Assembly: GCF_029714405.1 (NCBI RefSeq)
Contig: NZ_CP121650.1
Span: 496,001 to 560,000, forward strand
Length of the DNA stretch: 64,000 nt
Direction of reading: 5' to 3'
DNA from: Bradyrhizobium sp. CB82
Lineage (GTDB): Bacteria > Pseudomonadota > Alphaproteobacteria > Rhizobiales > Xanthobacteraceae
The notes below the pieces were generated by a model. It was given only the letters and a program-made list of their open reading frames with translations, had not been told where the DNA came from and searched no databases. Position 1 is the first letter of the stretch. Every line of letters begins with the position of its first letter. Both the position numbers and the translations under genes were made by a program. This document shows, piece after piece, positions 60,762-64,000 of the stretch.

Positions 60762-62321
60762 TCAGGCCGTTTCGCGGGTCCTTGCCACGTTCGCGATCGC
60801 CTCGTTGAAAGGCTTCAGCGCGTCCTGCAGCGGATCGAATACGCGCCGACGAATCTCGGCGTAGATTGCCACCCAGTCCGGGTCCGGCTCAACGACATGC
60901 TCGCGCCGTTCGATACCGGCGCGTGCCGCGTCCAGGTCCGGCCAAAGCTCGGCCGCGATGCCAGCGAGAAGCGCCGCGCCTAGCGCAGTCGCCTCCGGCT
61001 GGTCGACTACGACAAGCGGCGCGCCGAATACGGCCGCTTTGATCGCGACGAGCAGCGGATTGCGCGAACTGCCGCCGATCAGGCGATATTCGCGCGGACG
61101 TCCGACCCCGGGAAGTGCGGCAAGTCCGTCCACCACGCGGCCTACCTGCAGCGCGATCCCCTCGAGTACCGCGCGATAGACCGCGCCGCGGCCGCTGCTC
61201 GCGGTAAGCCCGATGAAGGCGCCGCGCGCGGCAATATCGGGTGCGGGCGGCGGCGCATAGGCAAGATGCGGCAGGAAGACCACACCGGCGTTGCCCGGCC
61301 CTTCTGCGCGCGCCTCATCGATGAGTGTTTGATGGGGCGCAGCGCCGAAAAGGGCTCGCAGCCACTCCACGGCGCCACCAGAACTGTTCATCGTTCCGCC
61401 GAGATAGTAGAGCGGCCGATGCGTCTCCACCGCGCCCTGAACATAGCCGCCGCGGACGACCTCCTGGTCCAGCAATGGGCGTTCAGTCATCATGAGCAGC
61501 GCCTCGGCCGTACCGAGGCTGTCGAGGACCATGCCGGGGCTTGTGAGACCTGCCGCATAGGAGCCGACAAGATGGTCGTGCCCGCCGACGGCGACGACCG
61601 GCTTCCCAGCAAGCCCGGTCCGGTCGAGGACTTCACGACGAACGGGCCCAAGCAGAGAACCGCTTGCCTTGATAGGTGGCAGCAGGGTTGGCTCGATGCC
61701 GGCATCCGCGACCAGCCCCTCGGTCCAGCGCCGTCCTTTCAGATCAAGGCAGAGCGTACGCGAGGCGAGTGTGAAATCGGTCGCCGCCTCACCCGAAAGG
61801 CGGAAGGCGATCCAGTCCGCAATGCAAAGCACTCGCCGTGTATGCTTCAGCGCATCGGGCCAGTGCTCCTTCATCCACAGGAGCTTGCAGAGGGTCAGCG
61901 TCGGATCGATCGGTAGGCCGGTGATCTCAAAAACGCGTTGCTTGCTTATTTTCTTGGCGAGAGCCGTCGCGGCGATCTCGCTGCGGCCGTCGAACCAGAC
62001 GGGCGCAGGGGCGAGCGCGCGGCCGCGTTCATCAACGAGTACGCAACTTTCCCCGACGCTTGCCACGGCAAGTCCAGCCACAGGCCGGCCCCGCACCTGC
62101 TGCCCGATCTCCGATAGGCAATCGCACACGCAGGCAAAGAGCGCGTCCGGATCATACTCGCCGCTGCGGCCGTCAAGCATGTGCGCCGGGGTCGGGCGGT
62201 GGGTCGCAACAACCTCGCTACCGCGCAGGTCGAAAGCGATCGCGCGGATCGACTGCGTCCCGACATCGATACCCACGATCAATGGCGCGGAAGATGTAAC
62301 CGGCTTTGCCTTCAATGTCAT
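60762..62321 (-). CDS. FGGY-family carbohydrate kinase
   Basis: A 519-residue sugar kinase of the xylulokinase/glycerol kinase family. The N-terminal phosphate loop is LIVGIDVGTQSIRAIAFDLR. The catalytic Asp region is PAPVWFDGRSEIAATA, with TLCKLLWMKEHWPDALKHTR. The C-terminal family signature includes GIALQVGRVVDGLA, YRLIGGSSRNPLLVAIKA and QPEATALGAALLAGIA. It phosphorylates a ketose or polyol. The ATG at 62321 is preferred to upstream in-frame codons to 62411, since family similarity starts just after it. It is convergent with the PfkB gene, so it needs its own promoter on the right. Confidence 0.9.
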   Translation of the reverse strand: MTLKAKPVTSSAPLIVGIDVGTQSIRAIAFDLRGSEVVATHRPTPAHMLDGRSGEYDPDALFACVCDCLSEIGQQVRGRPVAGLAVASVGESCVLVDERGRALAPAPVWFDGRSEIAATALAKKISKQRVFEITGLPIDPTLTLCKLLWMKEHWPDALKHTRRVLCIADWIAFRLSGEAATDFTLASRTLCLDLKGRRWTEGLVADAGIEPTLLPPIKASGSLLGPVRREVLDRTGLAGKPVVAVGGHDHLVGSYAAGLTSPGMVLDSLGTAEALLMMTERPLLDQEVVRGGYVQGAVETHRPLYYLGGTMNSSGGAVEWLRALFGAAPHQTLIDEARAEGPGNAGVVFLPHLAYAPPPAPDIAARGAFIGLTASSGRGAVYRAVLEGIALQVGRVVDGLAALPGVGRPREYRLIGGSSRNPLLVAIKAAVFGAPLVVVDQPEATALGAALLAGIAAELWPDLDAARAGIERREHVVEPDPDWVAIYAEIRRRVFDPLQDALKPFNEAIANVARTRETA

Positions 62322-62660
62322 GGAAACGCCTGGTCTTATGTTGATAACACTGAACGCTTCCAGCTCGCCAGTCCAGCAACTCCGGGACCAGATAAACTGA
62401 CTTGAGTCCAATCCATCCCCGAGTTCTGCGGTAGTGCCCCGCGCGCCGAGCGTCCCTTGTAAGTCGAGGGGGGCGGGTGACGGCTCTGAGAAGAACTTCC
62501 GAGCCGAATAACGTGGGGATTGCTCGAAGATGGTGCTGTTCAGCTGGCCGCCAGTATGAGCGGGAGTGCATTCAAGCAGCCAGCGGACGTTGCAGGAAAA
62601 GTCCAGTCGACACGCCGCAACCGTTGACTGGCATCGCCCCGAATACTGCCGAGGTCCAGC
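62322..62660. other. Gap upstream of the FGGY kinase gene
   Basis: About 340 bases. It should contain the leftward promoter of the FGGY kinase gene. No other gene or recognisable element seen. Confidence 0.35.
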
Positions 62661-62885
62661 TCACGGGTGGGTGTTGGTTTTCTGGATAGGTCGCCATGCG
62701 ACGGGCGATCGCGGAAGGTCTCCGAACTCGGAGGAGGCGTAGTCCCGGCCTTCCGGGGTGATGATATGGACGTCGTAGCAGCCTATCTGGGCAAGCTCCC
62801 TGGCTTTCGTCAGGGCCGCTTCGGCGGTTTTTCTGCGGTGTGCCAGTTCGCCGTGCTTGCACATGCCTTTGACGGTGAAACTCAT
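62661..62885 (-). CDS. Small conserved-looking hypothetical protein
   Basis: A 74-residue protein: MCKHGELAHRRKTAEAALTK, ARELAQIGCYDVHIITPEGR and DYASSEFGDLP. The composition and periodicity look like a real folded protein. I recall similar short proteins in rhizobia but cannot name a family. Its ATG overlaps the stop of the Lys-rich gene upstream (62882-62885, ATGA), implying coupled translation. It contains two Cys and several His. Confidence 0.6.
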   Translation of the reverse strand: MSFTVKGMCKHGELAHRRKTAEAALTKARELAQIGCYDVHIITPEGRDYASSEFGDLPRSPVAWRPIQKTNTHP

Positions 62886-63043
62886 TTCTTCTTCTTCTTC
62901 TTGTTCTTTTTCATGCTATCGGCCTGGGCCCGGAACGCCTCGGCCAAGGTCTTCATCTGATTTGCCACAAAGGCGTCAGCAGTGCGTGCGGCTGCCTTTT
63001 CGGCCACCTCAGCCTGCTTGCGGATGTCCTTTACAGCTCCCAT
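62882..63043 (-). CDS. Very small Lys-tailed helical protein
   Basis: A 53-residue frame starting at the ATG at 63043. It reads MGAVKDIRKQAEVAEKAAAR, TADAFVANQMKTLAEAFRAQ and ADSMKKN followed by six Lys. The body should be one amphipathic helix with Ala-rich heptads, and the tail is strongly basic. Its stop overlaps the start of the 74-residue gene by ATGA, supporting both as real genes. No family is recognised; the shape suggests nucleic-acid or membrane contact. Confidence 0.5.
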   Translation of the reverse strand: MGAVKDIRKQAEVAEKAAARTADAFVANQMKTLAEAFRAQADSMKKNKKKKKK

Positions 63044-63199
63044 GGGGGTTTAATTTCGAGGCCCACAATGTTGTTCCGCATTCCGGTCTCTCACAAAGAC
63101 GTCGGGCCTATCGCCGTCCGACTGGATGAAGGTCATGGCCCTTCGTCACCGCTTCACAGTCCCAAGCGCCACGTCAGCGTTGGGGCCGTTTCTCTTTTA
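63044..63199. other. Gap between small genes
   Basis: About 155 bases without a recognisable gene; it should hold the promoter of the two-gene small-protein unit. Confidence 0.35.
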
Positions 63200-63430
63200 T
63201 CACTTGCCTTTCCGCCGACGCATTCGAGAAATTAACCAACGCGCCACTGTTTGCCGGCCCGCTGGATGGTCGCACGTAGTGCGTGTCGTCCGATCATCAA
63301 GCTGGCGGAGCCGCTGAAGCTGATCTCTGAGGCTCACGGGCAACTCTTGCTCCCTGAGACATGCTTGTAATCTCTCACCGATCTCTCGAAGGATCGCGCG
63401 TCTGAGTGCTTCGTCGATATGGCTTTGCAT
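63200..63430 (-). CDS. Small hypothetical protein
   Basis: A 76-residue frame starting at the ATG at 63430, with GAGG eight bases upstream. It reads MQSHIDEALRRAILREIGER, LQACLREQELPVSLRDQLQR and LRQLDDRTTRTTCDHPAGR. The first half should form two helices with a leucine-rich face. The C-terminal part is basic (SRMRRRKGK). The frame is open farther upstream to 63670, but that part looks non-coding. No family recognised. Confidence 0.5.
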   Translation of the reverse strand: MQSHIDEALRRAILREIGERLQACLREQELPVSLRDQLQRLRQLDDRTTRTTCDHPAGRQTVARWLISRMRRRKGK

Positions 63431-63781
63431 GGCGGAACCTCTTTGTTCCGGCGAAATCTGCCCAGTGATTGTTACCGTGCATAACAGCGGAGGACGCTCC
63501 TCGCATGCAACGCCGCTGGTCGAGGAATGTTCACATAAGTTAATGAGAGGACCCACAGACCAGGACGCTGCCAACATCGGCTGCGTGCGAGACCTGTGGA
63601 TCGGACCCGGTTGCTCTGGACCAGCCGTTCGACAGCCCAATGCTTCAAGGGCGTGAATGCAGGTTGCCAATTCGGTAAACGAGTAACTCGGAATAGTTGG
63701 ACAGGGAAAATGAGTGTCCTAGACTGATTTGTTACTACCGGCCGCTCCAAGCCCGGAACCTGTTCGAGGAGGACCTTTCAG
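63431..63781. other. Gap before the MOSC-domain gene
   Basis: About 350 bases between divergent genes with no recognisable content apart from GAGGAGG at its right end, the ribosome-binding site of the gene at 63782. Confidence 0.4.
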
Positions 63782-64000
63782 GTGCGCGTCAAGGCGAAGG
63801 ATGGACTGGACCTGATTTCTCCCCCGATCGGATGGACCGGCGTGGTGCGCTTCATCCACATCACGCCGCGTGCGTTCCTGCCAATGCGGTCGATGTCGGC
63901 AGTCACCTTAATCGCCGGCAAGGGTATTGAGGGCGATCGCTACATGACCGGGGAAGGGTTTTATTCGCACCTGCGCAACGCCGGCGAGCAGGTCACCCTG
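63782..64000 (+). CDS. MOSC-domain protein, partial at right edge
   Basis: The frame starts with a GTG at 63782 preceded by GAGGAGG at about nine bases and runs off the window after 73 residues. It reads LISPPIGWTGVVRFIHITPR, AFLPMRSMSAVTLIAGKGIE and GDRYMTGEGFYSHLRNAGEQ. The segment V-T-L-I-A-G-K-G-I-E-G-D-R-Y is typical of the start of a MOSC domain, found in molybdenum-cofactor sulfurase C-termini and YiiM-like proteins that handle sulphur or N-hydroxylated compounds. The conserved Cys expected later lies beyond the window. Confidence 0.75.
   Translation, partial: MRVKAKDGLDLISPPIGWTGVVRFIHITPRAFLPMRSMSAVTLIAGKGIEGDRYMTGEGFYSHLRNAGEQVTL

Overview
The window looks like chromosome of a Bradyrhizobium-type alphaproteobacterium. 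The basis is GC-rich coding DNA, dispersed palindromic intergenic repeats of the sort common in that genus, form II CODH-like genes, a lanthanide-type PQQ dehydrogenase, DUF1272, DUF2783 and DUF3175 proteins, and otsBA. This assignment rests on recognition only; no search was run. There are no rRNA genes and no CRISPR array. One tRNA, tRNA-Ser(GGA), is present.

Layout. 1-2436: a caspase-fold protein cut by the left edge that lacks both catalytic residues, then an AHL-lactonase-like hydrolase. 2437-9352: a decayed accessory stretch with a palindromic repeat, a frameshifted PIN-like gene, a RepA-helicase remnant, an AT-richer orphan peptidoglycan amidase, a shattered EamA transporter, a truncated tyrosine recombinase, an orphan ABC binding protein, a CBS-domain protein and an intact-ended IS630 element that landed in the stop codon of a marR gene. 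9350-17898: tyrosine/homogentisate catabolism (MarR regulator, FAD monooxygenase, DUF2783, MBL protein, hmgA, fahA, DUF1272, Lrp regulator, hppD). 18001-24007: a CaiB-type CoA transferase or racemase, a form II CODH-like molybdoenzyme (coxS, coxL, coxM order) and a broken coxG.

24318-31917: a periplasmic PQQ alcohol dehydrogenase with the lanthanide signature, a fused XoxJ-type binding protein plus cytochrome c, two tandem LuxR-type response regulators and, convergently, a FIST sensor coupled to a hybrid histidine kinase. Together these form a plausible complete sense-and-oxidise module. 32179-39390: chemoreceptor, DUF3175, MFS transporter, trehalose synthesis (otsB, otsA) and a small secreted protein. 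39590-45667: tRNA-Ser with an integrase-like stub beside it, then a GntR-controlled aromatic meta-cleavage operon (VOC extradiol dioxygenase, FAD hydroxylase, FAH hydrolase, MFS permease) joined by ATGA overlaps.

45758-53427: a frameshifted VOC gene, a FetAB-like exporter in an operon with an ATP-grasp-type protein, a 7-copy 14-bp tandem repeat, a histidine kinase whose GAF domain is broken by a one-base insertion, and a class III cyclase with TolB-like and TPR domains. 53636-62321: a sugar or polyol catabolic locus (ABC transporter, TIM-barrel aldolase candidate, PfkB kinase, FGGY kinase) whose substrate cannot be named from sequence. 62661-64000: small hypothetical genes and the start of a MOSC-domain protein.

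The strongest candidates for something new are the XoxJ-cytochrome c fusion with its FIST/hybrid-kinase/twin-regulator circuit, the two-kinase-plus-aldolase sugar locus, the caspase-fold pseudoenzyme, and the ATP-grasp/FetAB operon.
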